Notes: generated by a model from the sequence alone, not told the origin. A DNA stretch of 64,000 nucleotides from Lucifuga dentata (GCA_014773175.1 VXCM01000225.1:295958-359957); one strand, 5' to 3'. Shown: positions 46,105 through 58,227, numbered from the stretch's first letter. Translations and numbers: made by a program.

Positions 46105-46695
46105 TTAAAGGACCAAACCACCCATTTTGCATGTTTGAGCCTAATATATTCAATTTTCGTACACATAACGTTCCTGACAACCATTTCCCAAAGCATACTA
46201 CTGGAACAGTGAATTAAAAATGTTTTTCCTACCTTCCAGACCTCCATTGGTTTCAGTTCATTCTGCTATTAAAATCAACTTGTTGATACTGTAAACGTTC
46301 TTGGGATAGGTAATCCATCATCACCAACAAGACGTGTATTCAGGTTTTTTTAGAAGTTATGTAATTTTAGTGTTTAAGCTCAATAAAAAGCGTGGAGTGA
46401 ATGTATGCCTCCACCGGGGAATATAGTCCCAAAAGAAGACCTGCGTTTATGGAAAAATTTAAAGGACCGTGACTTCATAAGGCTGTGTAACTATTAGCAG
46501 GAGAAACATGGATTTTTAAGGTGGGTGTATCAGTTGAATATTTGAATTTGAAAGATTAAAAATATCAGGAAATAAAATATCAGGAAAGCTGAAATACGGT
46601 TTTATCCTTTGGGAAATGATTGTCAGTAACGTAACATGTATGAAAATTGAATATATTAGGCTCAAACATGCAAAATGGCCATTATGGTCCTTTAA
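46105..46695 (+). mobile_element. TTAA-MITE, subfamily B, full length
   Basis: Ends ttaaaggaccaaaccaccca and attatggtcctttaa. Nearly identical to other B copies, apart from a small duplication of aaaatatcaggaaa near 46558-46585. Flanked on the right by ctctgaagctgaagcttaa and then ggtcctttatggtcctttaa (46730-46749), two extra copies of the terminus. Confidence 0.93.
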
Positions 46696-46977
46696 ACTCT
46701 GAAGCTGAAGCTTAATTTTAAAGCAAAACGGTCCTTTATGGTCCTTTAATTGGCTGAAATAGTAGTAGAAGTATCATTAATTGCCCAGGGTAGAAAATTC
46801 GGGACAAAATTGGTTTTCATATCACATAAAACTTCACATTCTTTGCAACTGAAGTCCAAACTCTGAAAGCAGAAGTTGTTGTTGTCCTCACTAAGAATAA
46901 AGTGTTTAGACACATTTTACATTTACAATATAACACCTCAGAAAGATCTCGCCTCCGCTCGCAGCTCACGATGTTTG

Positions 46978-47542
46978 TTAAAGGAGCAACTTGTGATTTT
47001 ACCTTTTAAAGTCCAATCTATATAACCTATATATAACCTGCTATATTACCATTACATTACTGTTTTCCAAAACATAATACTGGAGCTGTGAATTTCAGCA
47101 TTGTTTTTCCTACCTTCCATTACGCTATTAAACTGAACTTGAGAGACTTCAAACATGCTTGACATATGTAATCCATCACGACAAACAACATGTTATTTTT
47201 TTTGTACAATAACTTTATTTAATCAATTCAACACAGAGCTGCACAGAATAAACTGTATGCCTCCACCAGGAAATATAGTCCCAAGATAAGATGGCTTTTA
47301 TAGAGAATTTATAAACAACCATCCTTCCCCATTCAAACGTGCGTCAGACAGTGAAACGTTGAATTTTAAGGTGGGTGCATCGCCTGAACATTTGAATTTG
47401 AAAGACGAGGGAATTTGTCAAAATAGCATGAAAACTAAAATGAGGTTATGGTTTTGAAAATGGTTGGCAGTGACGTGTTGTCATGTATGCAGGCAGTATT
47501 TATTGGGTCCAATCATGCAAAACCACTGGTATGAGCCTTTAA
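46978..47542 (+). mobile_element. TTAA-MITE, subfamily A, full length
   Basis: Ends ttaaaggagcaacttgtgat and ctggtatgagcctttaa. Signatures tttttcctaccttcca, tgtatgcctccaccaggaaa, tatagtccca and gaattttaaggtgggtgca present in order. It lies 283 bp after the B copy ending at 46695. Confidence 0.9.
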
Positions 47543-48297
47543 AACAAAGAATAAAGTTCTAAAGTGTATATTAAATGAGAACAATGAAGATATTCTTTTA
47601 GACTGGATTTAATGGCTGCTGGTGGTGCTGAACTTAAAGCTACATGTAGGAAAAAAAGAAAGAAAAGTTCCCTCTGTCCTTATGACTGCTTTGTTATAAA
47701 GAATTCAAGCCTAAGAAGGAGCTGCCACCTGTGGGCTTTTTGGAGATGTTATACTGGGTGATGTAAAATGTGTTCACATCACATCCAGCCAGGACCGAGT
47801 TGTACATTTCAACAGGAATGTGTGGGGAAAGTATCTGTTTCAGTCTGTCAGATGGTGCTGCAGTGCTCCACCAATTACAGCCTGGAGAAGTGAGCAGCTG
47901 TCTGAGCTCCGCCGCCACATCTCAGCCCGGATTATTCACTCACCTCCAATCTGATGCATAAAACAGAATGTAAAGATTGAAGAACAGAAAGGCAAAAGCA
48001 GGATTTTCTGGTGATCACACGGACGGGAGAGCCGGTAATGTGATGGCAGCGGTGATGAATAGGCTAAATGTTTTATGGCCGCTATTAAAATGATCCCTGT
48101 TGAAGCTGGAGCACTGTGGTGACAGTATGGTGACTCTGTGGTGATCCGAAACTAGATTTCTATACTCCTCTGTTGATCCTGAGTGTATTTCAAGGTAACT
48201 GCAGTCCTGCTGCTGCTTCTGCACAGACGGGAAAGAGGGAGGATTATTAGATTCTGCGGTAAATTGCATCATGGAAAGAGGAGCTCCTTAAATCACC
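47543..48297. other. Unassigned sequence
   Basis: Repeat-free from about 47690; no gene recognised. Nearly even base composition at 47700-48270. Confidence 0.4.
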
Positions 48298-48339
48298 TTT
48301 TTTTTTTTTTTTTTTTTTNTTTTTTTTTTTTTTTTTTTC
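48298..48339. other. T-homopolymer with single-N gap
   Basis: N at 48319 between two runs of about 20 Ts. Confidence 0.85.
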
Positions 48340-50640
48340 CTTCAGTGTGAGGCTATAGCCGCAATGAAAACAGTCTTTTCAGTCCCTCCAATAAAGTTTA
48401 TGACAAAGGTTTAGAGTCGTGTGAGAGGTTTTTGACATTTTTAAGCCTGGACAAAACTTCTATGATTACTGGCAAACCGTAAATGCAGAGCGCATACAAC
48501 CTAAATACTTCAAGCCTCGTCCCGGCTGCAGGGTCGTCAAAGTGAAATATTGGAGCCTCCGCCATGATTTCCCCGCGTCGCCGCCGCGAGTCATAATTTG
48601 ACTGGATGTGTGATGGAGGAAATACATAGATGAATTTTGAAATGAGGTTTTTCAAAGAAGGAAGAAATTTGGAATAGATGCTACAGGAAAACAAACAAAG
48701 GATTAGCAGATGATCAAAAGGTGTGATATTCACCAGGCCCTGCTAACTTGCATAAATCTCAGTACATCTCATGTAATTTTGCCAAAAAAAATAGACTATT
48801 TTGTTTGCAAACTTTTGACATTTTCTATAATAAACAGTGAAGATGTTGACATCAGACTCTTGCACATAACCATCAGTTGTGCAAAATAAAAATAGAATAC
48901 TTCTTTCTGTCTCTAATTTTGGAGAGTGATAACAGAATTCTTTATAATTGGCCAGTAATACTGACAGACGTGTGTAGTTGTATTTTATACACACACACAC
49001 ACACACTGGACAGGATTTAAGAGCTTCTTTACCATTAGACGCTACAGTTAAATGATTATCACATTTTCTATTAACCCTTTAATGCTGCCTATATCAGTGC
49101 CAATACATTTTTACTAGCCATCTTTATCATACCTTCATAATTGAGACATAAAAATAAAAACATAAATTTGCACATGAAACTTAACAACCAGAGCCTTACA
49201 TCGATATATGGCGACTATCATGCCAGCGCCGAATAAATTTCCGAACTTTTTAAAGAGAGAGAGAGAGCAAGAGAGTCTGCAGTGAAGTCAGTTTTCTCAA
49301 ATGATTGTCTTAAATTGATCATTTTAACGTGTGTAATGTAAATGTTTGTTCTTAGAAAACATCCAATTTGTGTGTTTGTGTGTTTAAACATCAATAAACC
49401 AGAAAATACCACCATATTGTTTTCTCATATAGCACAATCGCCCCCCATGAGTGAGTGTAATTGGGTTGATCTGAGGACATTACAGGGATCATTCATGTAG
49501 CTACTGTCCATAATTTCAAGCAAATCAACATCCCCTGGTTACCATGAGAACGCCGTGTATCTTAATTAGTTTTCTAATTGCCCTCCTCTTATCCATTAAA
49601 TTAGAAACTGTAGAAAGCAAAGTGTGAAGCCATAAACACGTTTTACGCTGCTTCTGTTCTCTGTGTTATTATAATTCGCTGTATCAGTCTGGTTGATCTA
49701 AGATAACCCTGGGTTGCCGGTAGTAACCGGACATGCTCTGTTCACTGGATATTTCAGGGAATCCTTGGCGTGATCGATCAGTGTGTCTCCATCATGCTGA
49801 ATGAGAAATTGAAATTGATTTGTGAAGCATTATGAAGATCCAGGCTATGACTTCACCATCCTGTTTTCAAATGGTATGTTATATGAACAAAGATGGGACA
49901 AATATTCCAAGAGTAACACACACACACACAACTATTAATCAATGATGAAACTCAAAGCTAATTACTGCTGTATGCTTCCTTATCTTTTTAATTAATTGAT
50001 TGACTCTAGTCTTCAAATAGGTAAATTGGATGGATGTCCAGCTTGTGTCTGCCTTCTTAAAGGGGACATATTAATAATTTGTTATTTTACCTCATTTTTA
50101 GAGTGTAATACAGTAGGAGTTTGTGTTGGATGTGTAAAATCTGCAGAACTTTTGGTTGACTCTTAATAGAAATGCATCGATTAAACCAAACAAACGTCCT
50201 GAACAGCACTGACTGCTTCATTTCTGATTGGTCCTTTATTTTCGTAACATGATTACATCACTATGTACACATGATTTTGTCACCGACACGCCTGGTTTGA
50301 CGCACCCACCAAGTTCCAGGCTAGTAAGCTACAGATGATCAGTTCACGAATCATCGACTCAAAAAGAATCGATTCTTAGTCCATGAAATCTGGTACACAG
50401 CTGTAACTGAGCCACATACTTCCGGTTCATTCCAGTCCATAGTATAAATGAATGAGATTCAACATATTTATATATTTTTTCTTTCACAACATCCCGTCTT
50501 TGAGATTAATCAGCACATTCTAACTCCAACCATGAAACTAATGTCTGTTTGGCTCAGGTGATCTAGTTTGTGTGGCACAAACACTGCCGAAGTGGTGTTT
50601 GATGTAGTACAGGTGAGCGTCCACTAGGGGGAGCAGTTCA
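48340..50640. other. Unassigned sequence, partly CNE-like
   Basis: 48400-48620 is repeat-free and supports a 111-codon minus-strand frame with no recognisable domain. (CA)n at 48989-49006 and a (GA)n patch at 49252-49275. 49420-49860 is also repeat-free and AT-balanced. A block beginning aaaggggacatattaat at 50060 resembles the start of a fish hAT-type repeat. No gene called. Confidence 0.35.
50621..50636 (+). promoter_or_regulatory. CTCF-like motif
   Basis: ccactaggggg followed by agca approximates the vertebrate CTCF core ccasyagrkggcrs with one mismatch. Motif match only; no occupancy evidence. Confidence 0.3.
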
Positions 50641-50659
50641 CACTCAAAGACAGGGCAGA

Positions 50660-50800
50660 GTCAAGAGAACCGCGAGACTGAGAGAGCCACAAGAGCCATG
50701 AGAACCACAAGAACCAAGACAGCTGAGAGAACCACGAGAACCGTGAGAACCGCAAGCACGAGAGAGCCGCAAGACTGACGAGAACTGCGAGCCGGGAGAA
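50660..50800. repeat. Degenerate 'gagaaccacaa' minisatellite
   Basis: About fourteen imperfect 9-12 bp units of the theme (ga)gaaccgcgaga, gagagccacaa, gagaaccacaa. Confidence 0.75.
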
Positions 50801-51489
50801 ATCGGCGTTTTTTGAGTGGGGAAAGAATAAACGACAGAGCTTGCTGGAAGGGATTAAAGCCTGCTAGTTACTCACTTTATGATGAGATTTCAGCTCAGTT
50901 TGTTTGTCAGTATATTGAAAATTAAAGGAAGCGACCCACAACCCATTATAAAGATTATAAAGCTAACTGTAACGGCAGGCAACAACAGCTGATGCACAGA
51001 AGACGGAGGTGTGCGGACATGTCCCGTCCCCATTAAAGAGACAGTTCCTAAAATGGCCAGTTTGCACTCAATTCACAAAGACGAGTAGCTGTGGCTCCAT
51101 GTGGACCAATTTTTGCACATTAAATCATTGCAAAGGTTTCAAAATAAAGCCCCAAACAAAAATACAACACAGCAATCTAATACTCGTCTTTCCTGAAAGC
51201 TGCTCCCAGTGATCTTTAAAAGCCTTCTCCCAAATTCTTATAATGATGTTTTTGTTGCCTCTTGTCATCAAAAACAGAATCTGTTTCTCGTGGTTTCCTG
51301 GATTTAATAAATGAAAGAATCATAAATAAACACAAACGTAACATATTCACTCCATTGTGCAGAGCTTAGGAGCATTTGGTGAATGTTTGCAGCACAAGGT
51401 TCACAATTTGTTTCCAGCTGAACCTCTGACACGATTAAAATTCTCTGTTTTGCTGAGTGTCAGAAATGCAGTGTTTTCATGAATTATGA
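50801..51489. other. Unassigned sequence
   Basis: No gene or repeat recognised. Confidence 0.4.
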
Positions 51490-51920
51490 ATGGCAGATTA
51501 ACCAGCCGAGATCAGCGTCACGGTTCCATATGCATCATACATGGGTTTGTTAGGTAGCACACAACACAGCTGTTTTAAAGCAGCATACAGTTTATCTTGA
51601 TAGAGTTTCCTGTAAAAATGATCTTTCCTTAAGGCATTAAGCTCGATATTAAATGTCCACCTTGAAAGATGGCCTTTTTCATACCCAGCAGGTGTAATTG
51701 AGCCAGATTTGATTTGTCGCATCAACTTTTGTTGAGGGCAAATCATTATCTTGGCCGACTTGATTATCTTTACATATCTAGATGTTTTCCAGGGAAAATG
51801 CATCAATATGCAGGAGATTAGTTCTTTTTGGTCATAAAGGTGCTTTGTTTGGTTCAGTGAAGAATGAGTGCATATGATATTTAGCAAGCAGTAATTTATC
51901 ATTTTATTACCTTTTAATCA
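51490..51920. other. Candidate conserved non-coding element
   Basis: Repeat-free. The minus strand carries a 134-codon open frame (51498-51902), the longest domain-free unique frame in the window. It shows no recognisable domain, so it is listed as CNE-like rather than a gene. If it were coding, third-position substitutions should dominate in related fish. Confidence 0.35.
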
Positions 51921-52019
51921 TCTTATCCACTGTATGCAGATATATATGGTCCATCATATATTTCCTGCACTGTAAATATGGCCTCCATGAAATGTGTGCA
52001 TAGTAACCGCAAGAAAACA

Positions 52020-53125
52020 AATTGTGTTTCACCTTAAACCTGCTGCTAACATTAGCTGGTGAAGTGTTTTATGCTGCGTTTGAGCTACCTCGGAAGTCAT
52101 ATTTCTCCAACTTCCTACTTGGAAAAATGCATTGGAATAGCACTTGTCAGAGCTTCGACTGGGAAACTCGGACCAAAATTATCTACCCCGACTTCACGAG
52201 GATGACGTCACGCAACATGGCGGCACCCGTCGAAGCGAGCTTTATGAATGGAAATGATTGCATGACATTGAAATAAAAAGATCAAAATGTATCCCAAATT
52301 AGCTACCTATAGTGTATAATAATGTTTGCCAATGATACGTAAGTGCAAATAATTTCAGAATATTACTTCTCTGCACAAATAACACAATCCAACCAAACAG
52401 TCNCGTAAGTGCAAATAATTTCAGAATATTACTTCTCTGCACAAATAACACAATCCAACCAAACAGTCACTAATACAATAGACAATAGTTACTTTAGTTG
52501 GCATTTATTACTAAGTTTTTTTAATCTTACAGTATTTATTGGTGTTTAGCCATGCTTTTTTGTTTTGGTTTGAGGTCAGAAGCTGGAAATTCTGACTGGG
52601 AAAAATCTGACTTCCGAGGTACCTCAAATGCAGCATTAGCTTAAACCTGCTGTTGGAGTGTTTTACATTAGCTAGTGGAGTGTTTTACCATAAACCTACT
52701 GCTATTTTTTTTGTTTTGTTTTATTTTTTGTTTTTTTACCCTGAACCTGCACCTAACATTAGCTAGTTGAGAGTGTCACCTTAAGCGTGCAGCTAAAATT
52801 AGCTACTGAAGAGTCTTACCCTAAACTTGCTGCTAGCGTTAGCCAGTTTTGAGTGTTTCCTGCTGCAAACATTACCTCATGGAGTGTTTTAGCTTAAACC
52901 TGCTACTAACATTAGCTATGTGGAGTTTTAGCTTAAACCTGCTACTAACATTAGCTATGTGGAGTTTTAGCTTAAACCTGCTGCTAACATTAGCTATGTG
53001 GAGTGTTTTAGCTTTAACCAGCTGCTAACATTAGCTCATTGAGTGTTTTAGCTTAAACCTGCTGCTAACATTAGCTATGTGGAGTGTTTTAGCTTAAACC
53101 TGCTGCTAACATTAGCTAGTCTTTT
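52020..53125. repeat. ~43-bp minisatellite 'ttagcttaaacctgctgcta'
   Basis: Tandem units of the form agcttaaacctgctgctaac, attagctatgtggagtg, tttt. Most regular at 52880-53125; degenerate before that. Its first unit (52023-52071) is separated from the rest by the transposon at 52072-52635. Confidence 0.85.
52072..52635. mobile_element. PIF/Harbinger-like MITE, copy 2
   Basis: Ends tgctgcgtttgagctacctc and gaggtacctcaaatgcagca are inverted, extending inward (ggaagtcatattt / aaatctgacttcc). TTA flanks both ends (52069-52071, 52636-52638), matching the minisatellite text gtgttTTAgctt. It includes a perfect 65-bp repeat around N at 52403 (52338-52402, 52404-52468), so the true length is about 498 bp. 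Confidence 0.82.
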
Positions 53126-53229
53126 TAGTGGGGCAATATTGGAACCCACTGCTAGAGAAAAGACTCAGTTGACTTTTTTTTAAAAAATAGACTTTTTTTT
53201 TTCTTAACTGTAGCTTTATAAATTGTAGG

Positions 53230-55085
53230 TTCTAAATTTCTAAAAGTGCAATTGAATGAATCTCAGTATCCCTTGTGCACTTAGTAACCACAACCAAACA
53301 AATTGCATCAGATTTTCTACATGTGCTTACCTCTTTGATTTTTCAGCCTCTCTCCAAAAAGCCCAAGTACCAATCAGCAGTCCATCAATTGATTGCTATT
53401 CAAGCAGCCAGGCTGTTGTGGACGTAGGCAGCAGCAGCATGTAGGTTGCATTTGTACAATGCATCCATGTTATTGAACAAATGGTACTCCAAGCTGTTCA
53501 TATTGATTAGAAAAAAAAATCTAAATGGTGCCCAATGTGTGGGTGAAAAAAGGAGACTGGATGCTTAAATCTGCAATGTGAACATATCCAACGAAACAAT
53601 GCTCTATATTGTTCAGCAGCTCTCCATTATATTAGCAAAGTTCTTCAAGTGGCAGTCGACAATCAGTTGCCTCTCCTCCCTGCACCACTCATCAGCATAG
53701 AGAAGCAGCCATATTGACTGTGATCAAAAGGGTAAAAAATGGGCTGATAAAACAGAGTGAAAGGGTCATTAAGCACCAGTTTGGGAGACAGAGAGAGACA
53801 GCGAGGGAGCGATAGAGTCCCAACTTCATCAAGATTAATCACTGACATCTGGTGCCTTGGAGGACCTAGTTAGTAACCCTCTGTTTTCCCCATGGTTGGG
53901 TGTGAATCATCGATGGCAGCCGGAGGCGCAGGAAGCTCAGCCCCGGATGCCTGTTATCTTTTGTCACGCTGTGTGACAAAAGATACAGCAGACAGAGGGG
54001 GTAAAGTGTACACAAAAGCAGCACTGACATAATTTTAAGTCAGTAATTCTGGCGTGATATCGACTAGAATATTATCTGAGATGCTGGTGTCTATTTTGAG
54101 GGACAGATTTTTACTTTTTCAGCAGAACATTCAGCACAGAGCTGAGTCTCTTAAGACGAAACATCAATGATTTGTAGCATACAGTTTACATCCAATGCCA
54201 GTGTTTAATGTTCAGTGTCAAAGCAGGAAGTTTGGATGTTGTACATCAACAAGAAGCAGACAGAGGATGTTGAGGTCGATTGATCAGCATACAAAGTATT
54301 TGATTTTAACACTGGAGACTAGGATGAGAGTCCTGAGTCTGACCAGTGCTCGATGAGGGCTTTCTTTAATATTTAATGTCCCAGTCCTAAGCATTTTCAG
54401 TGGACAATTTTGTGGAGGGTTCATACTTTAATCTATTTTCAGTTGTCATGGCCAATAGTGATAATAAGAAGTGGTTACTATTGTTTTGCAGTTTTTTCAT
54501 GTTGCATTTCTCTTGGATTTCTTCAATATATAAGATTCTCATAACTACCAATGTTCAAATTGCTTTCAGAAATATAAACTGCCTTATTTTCTGTTTTCTT
54601 AAGTCAGTCAGGAAGTAGCAAAATGAACTGTAAATTTCACATTATATTGCAAGAAATTGGAATCAAATATATGATTAACCATCGATGATTGAGAATACTG
54701 TAATTGAGGTGGACGTGCTGCTCCACATCATCAAACTGCACATACACTGCAATTTACTCCAAGGACAACCATAAATCCTGGTTTTAATTTTGAATATATG
54801 TGTGTATTCATGCATCAATTTAATTAGAAATACTGTGTGGGTTTTCATCCAACCCAGTGTAGCTCTGTATAATCGATTATGATCACCACTGTAATTCACA
54901 TAATTTGGCGAGGCTTCAGCCTGCGTTGGTACAGCAGGTAGAGAAAAAGGAGGCGGACACATTCTCCAGAATGAGAAAGAGAGGGAATCCTTGACACCTA
55001 TTGGTTGATTTAACAGAGTCCTGCTTGCAGATTGCACGGAGGAAGATGAATTGATGGTGTGGAGAGGATAGACAGAGAAGGTCAT
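53230..55085. other. Candidate conserved non-coding region
   Basis: The longest repeat-free stretch in the window (about 1.85 kb). Even composition and homeobox-like cores, for example ccatcaattgattgctat near 53381, aagattaatcactgac near 53831, gtataatcgattatgatcac near 54867. A 136-codon minus frame (54675-55085) has no recognisable domain. Contains the hairpin at 53951-53988. Confidence 0.4.
53951..53988. other. Perfect 13-bp inverted repeat (hairpin)
   Basis: tatcttttgtcac, five bases, then gtgacaaaagata, extended by ctg/cag across one unpaired base. It lies in non-repetitive DNA. Too short for a typical miRNA precursor; may be a paired binding site for a dimeric factor. Confidence 0.7.
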
Positions 55086-55088
55086 GCG

Positions 55089-55215
55089 GTAGTAGGGGGG
55101 TGGGAGTGGGGGGGTGTTGGAGTCCTCTCTATTAACTACAGGCCTGGAGGANGTAGTAGGGGGGTGGGAGTGGGGGGGTGTTGGAGTCCTCTCTATTAAC
55201 TACAGGCCTGGAGGA
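55089..55215. repeat. 63-bp direct repeat around single N (assembly join)
   Basis: 55089-55151 and 55153-55215 are identical, with one N between. G-rich at its start. Confidence 0.9.
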
Positions 55216-55689
55216 GGCTCTTCTTAGCAGCTCCTGATTCGGGCTACATCATTAAGCTCAGTTTAGGCCTTAAGGCTCCAGCTTATAAAGAAAAGAGTCT
55301 GACCCACATCTACACAAGCTTCTTCAGACACCATTATTTTTGTTATCATGGCGGTGGATGCGGTTGGGGCCAGCGCTGACGCATACAGCAGCGAGGCAGG
55401 TGGACCAGTAGATGCTACGATAAGCCAGCTGATTAAGCCTACAGAGAGAAGGAGCAGGAGGGCAAAATAATTAGATGTTTCCGAAGGAGGCGAGAGAAAA
55501 CGCAGCAAATAGTCTGGCTGTGTATGATGGAGTTTTTAAAATCATTATGTAAAGATTATGCAGTAGTTCCCACTAAATTAATGGTCATTTATGTATTTTC
55601 CTTATTTTATTTTGTTAGTATTATCTTGCCTACTTCTTTTTTTTTTTTCTTTTTTTTGTTTAAGATGGTGGTTATTTCCATTTTGAAGC
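55216..55689. other. Unassigned sequence
   Basis: Repeat-free to 55520, then AT-rich with T-tracts at 55639-55656. An 81-codon minus frame at 55263-55508 has no recognisable domain. Confidence 0.4.
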
Positions 55690-55694
55690 AAATG

Positions 55695-55845
55695 TTGAAA
55701 GGAACATACTGATTTTGCATCTTTGAGCCCATTAAATACAACCCATATACGCTTAACTGACGACCATTTTCCAAATCATGGAGTGGTATATATTAGAATT
55801 GTTTTTCCTACTTTCCAGACTACCATGGATTTTGGAGAGTGACCA
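55695..55845 (+). mobile_element. TTAA-MITE, subfamily A, 3'-truncated
   Basis: Left-end third only: gaaaggaacatactgatttt, ccattttccaaatcatgg, gtttttcctactttccagac, then the match is lost. Confidence 0.75.
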
Positions 55846-56639
55846 TCACTTCCTGGTTATTTTGTGTTGCAAATCAGCAGCTGATTGGCTCTTCTCCTCA
55901 CATGACTTGTGACTTTCTTGGTACTCGCTCAGGCGTTTCTGCTTCAGGCGGTGAAATATGTTGCATTTCCTCCTTTAGCTGTTAGCCAGTTAGCTTTGTA
56001 GCCGAACCTTTTCTAAGCAACAAAGGTAACTTCCTGTTTAGGAACTAATTCATCAGGTGCTACTTTCAGACATGTTTGTGTGTTTCTTTTTATTGTGCAT
56101 GTTGTGAAAATACATCATCATGTGACTCTGCAGCAGTATCGTCAATATTGTGATATGACAAATTTTAATACATAAGAAAATTATAACATTTTGTCATGAA
56201 TAGCCCAAGTTCAGGAAATCTTAGAGTATTGCAAAACAATCCATCTCTACAACAATTTTTTGTCTGAGTTCTACGAGTCGTATTTTTTACCAACAAATGA
56301 AATATCTGGTCCGCCAGCTTCTGAAACATGCATGAATTCTCCCAAACTGTCAGTATCTTGAAAACAAGACAGAAGAAGCAGATCGCCGAGCTACAATCAG
56401 GAAAAATGACACTTGGTTCTCGCAGATCTTAAACCAAGTTGATTTGTTATGGAAACGGGTTGAAATCATCTGACCGCACGGACAGATGTTGCAATAACTC
56501 AGAAATAGTTGAGAGTGTGTGTTTAAAAAAAANAAAAAAAAAAAAAAAAAAAAAAAATCCTCTGCATGTTAATCTGCTTCAGACAGGATTTGTTCTGTGC
56601 GGTCTCAACAAATATAATATCCCATTTGAGTGATCTATC
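55846..56639. other. Unassigned sequence with homopolymer gap
   Basis: A-homopolymer gap at 56525-56557 (N 56533). Nothing else recognised. Confidence 0.45.
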
Positions 56640-56905
56640 CTGCATTTCCAAGGGCGTCATCTCTTTATTGATTGGAGGAAAGTGAAGAGATATGGATATT
56701 ACCAGGCTGAAGGCTGCCGAGGTGCTGAAGGTGATTCATGGGAGGGTCTTCCTCATAATTCACACCGTGGACAAATACTTCATTTCCAACAGTGTTGGCA
56801 TTTGAAGAAATCAAATCCTCGAGGTGAATTTAAATCGGGGCCAGAGGCGGATCTACCTTGTGCATACCTGGCGGACTCCTGTGAGGTCGCTCAGTTATCT
56901 TTCAA
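56640..56905. other. Candidate conserved non-coding element
   Basis: Repeat-free block of balanced composition just before a long CA array. The frame across it reads into the CA repeat as Thr-His and is not a gene. Confidence 0.3.
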
Positions 56906-56908
56906 TTA

Positions 56909-56913
<5 letters not shown>

Positions 56914-56969
<56 letters not shown>
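56914..56969. repeat. (CA)n microsatellite
   Basis: About 28 uninterrupted CA units, the longest in the window. Confidence 0.95.
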
Positions 56970-56976
<7 letters not shown>

Positions 56977-57079
56977 CTCTAATAGTGCTTGCTGTTTCTG
57001 TCGCATAACTATTATCTATTTTTTTTAATCATTTTTGTGGTCTCCTTTTTAACAATCTGTGTGGTATATTTCATCTTTA

Positions 57080-58150
57080 TGGTTGCTGTTATTGCATAGG
57101 ATCGCTGGAAGATGATGGCCATGCGGACAGGATGAAAGAGAAGTCTTTGCAGTGCATTTCCTTACTGCAGAGACTAACCATTATCATTTTCCTGACCGTG
57201 CCCTTTCTGGTAATTCTCCTCCATATAGCCTCAACCTTTCTTATGGCTGTCAGTTGTAGAGAACCAATTAACATATTGTGTCTGAGGGAGTCATTCTTCC
57301 CAACAGTCTTTAGTTTCCCTCCCCCTGTTTTTGTCACGCTGCTCGCTGGTGGGCAGATTCATACAAATTAGCAGTGTGGGCTGGAAGGCTCAATTACCTT
57401 TTAAGGACTTTAGAGGTAGTCTGTGTCCATGTCAGCCTGTCTCCGAGTTTCCTCCAACCTGCCTCGATAAGGGCACGAAACAAAACAGGGAGTTGGGTGG
57501 GGGCGGGGGANGTTTCCTCCAACCTGCCTCGATAAGGGCACGAAACAAAACAGGGAGTTGGGTGGGGGCGGGGGAGCAGCAGAAGGAGAAGAGCAATTGG
57601 TGTGTGAGTACTGGGTTGAATTTCTAAATGATCTAATTCCTGTGTCTGCAGAGCATCTCACTGTTGGCATCCCTGTTTCCCCTGGAGACGATGGCAAGTC
57701 TCTTCCTCTCATCAGCCCACCTCAGGCTCACCTAAGCTCCCCCACTCCCCCCACAACCACCCCCCACCTTCCCATTGTACGCCGAGGGGAGCGAAGGGAC
57801 AGCCAGCAGAAAGTCCATTTGAATATGATGGCAGGGGTGTATTCTCAGAGGAGCTGCAGCACTCTGTGAGCTGTGCCAGGCCTGGCCTTGTTATCCATCT
57901 GTGACCATGTAATGGAGATGGATCCTGCACTGCTGGCAGGCTGAAATGAAGGGACACATGGGCCAGTGGTTATCAGGATCTCCACGTCTGAAACCGGCTG
58001 CAAGCTCCGAAAAATGTAAAGCAAAGGGGCAAGTATAATGGTGCTGTGATGTGTACGACAGAAAATATACTCAGTCTGATGATGTAAAGGCTCATAGGGA
58101 TTCAATGGTGCAGAGTTTGCCAAATAAGTCTGTGGAAATGTAGAACTTTA
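57080..58150. other. Candidate conserved non-coding region
   Basis: Repeat-free except for a perfect 64-bp duplication around N at 57511 (57447-57510, 57512-57575) next to a G-rich run. Many overlapping short frames on both strands without domains. Confidence 0.35.
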
Positions 58151-58227
58151 GATATATATAGGAGTAGAATGAAAGAGAAAATGCAAAAATACTATCTCAG
58201 AACTACAAATCCATATTTCTGTCATGT

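Noticed and set aside
53951..53988. Hairpin as a miRNA precursor
   Set aside because: The stem is only about 16 bp, too short for a standard precursor.
54675..55085. 136-codon minus-strand frame
   Set aside because: No domain and atypical composition; lies in repeat-free CNE-like DNA. Kept as a regulatory candidate.
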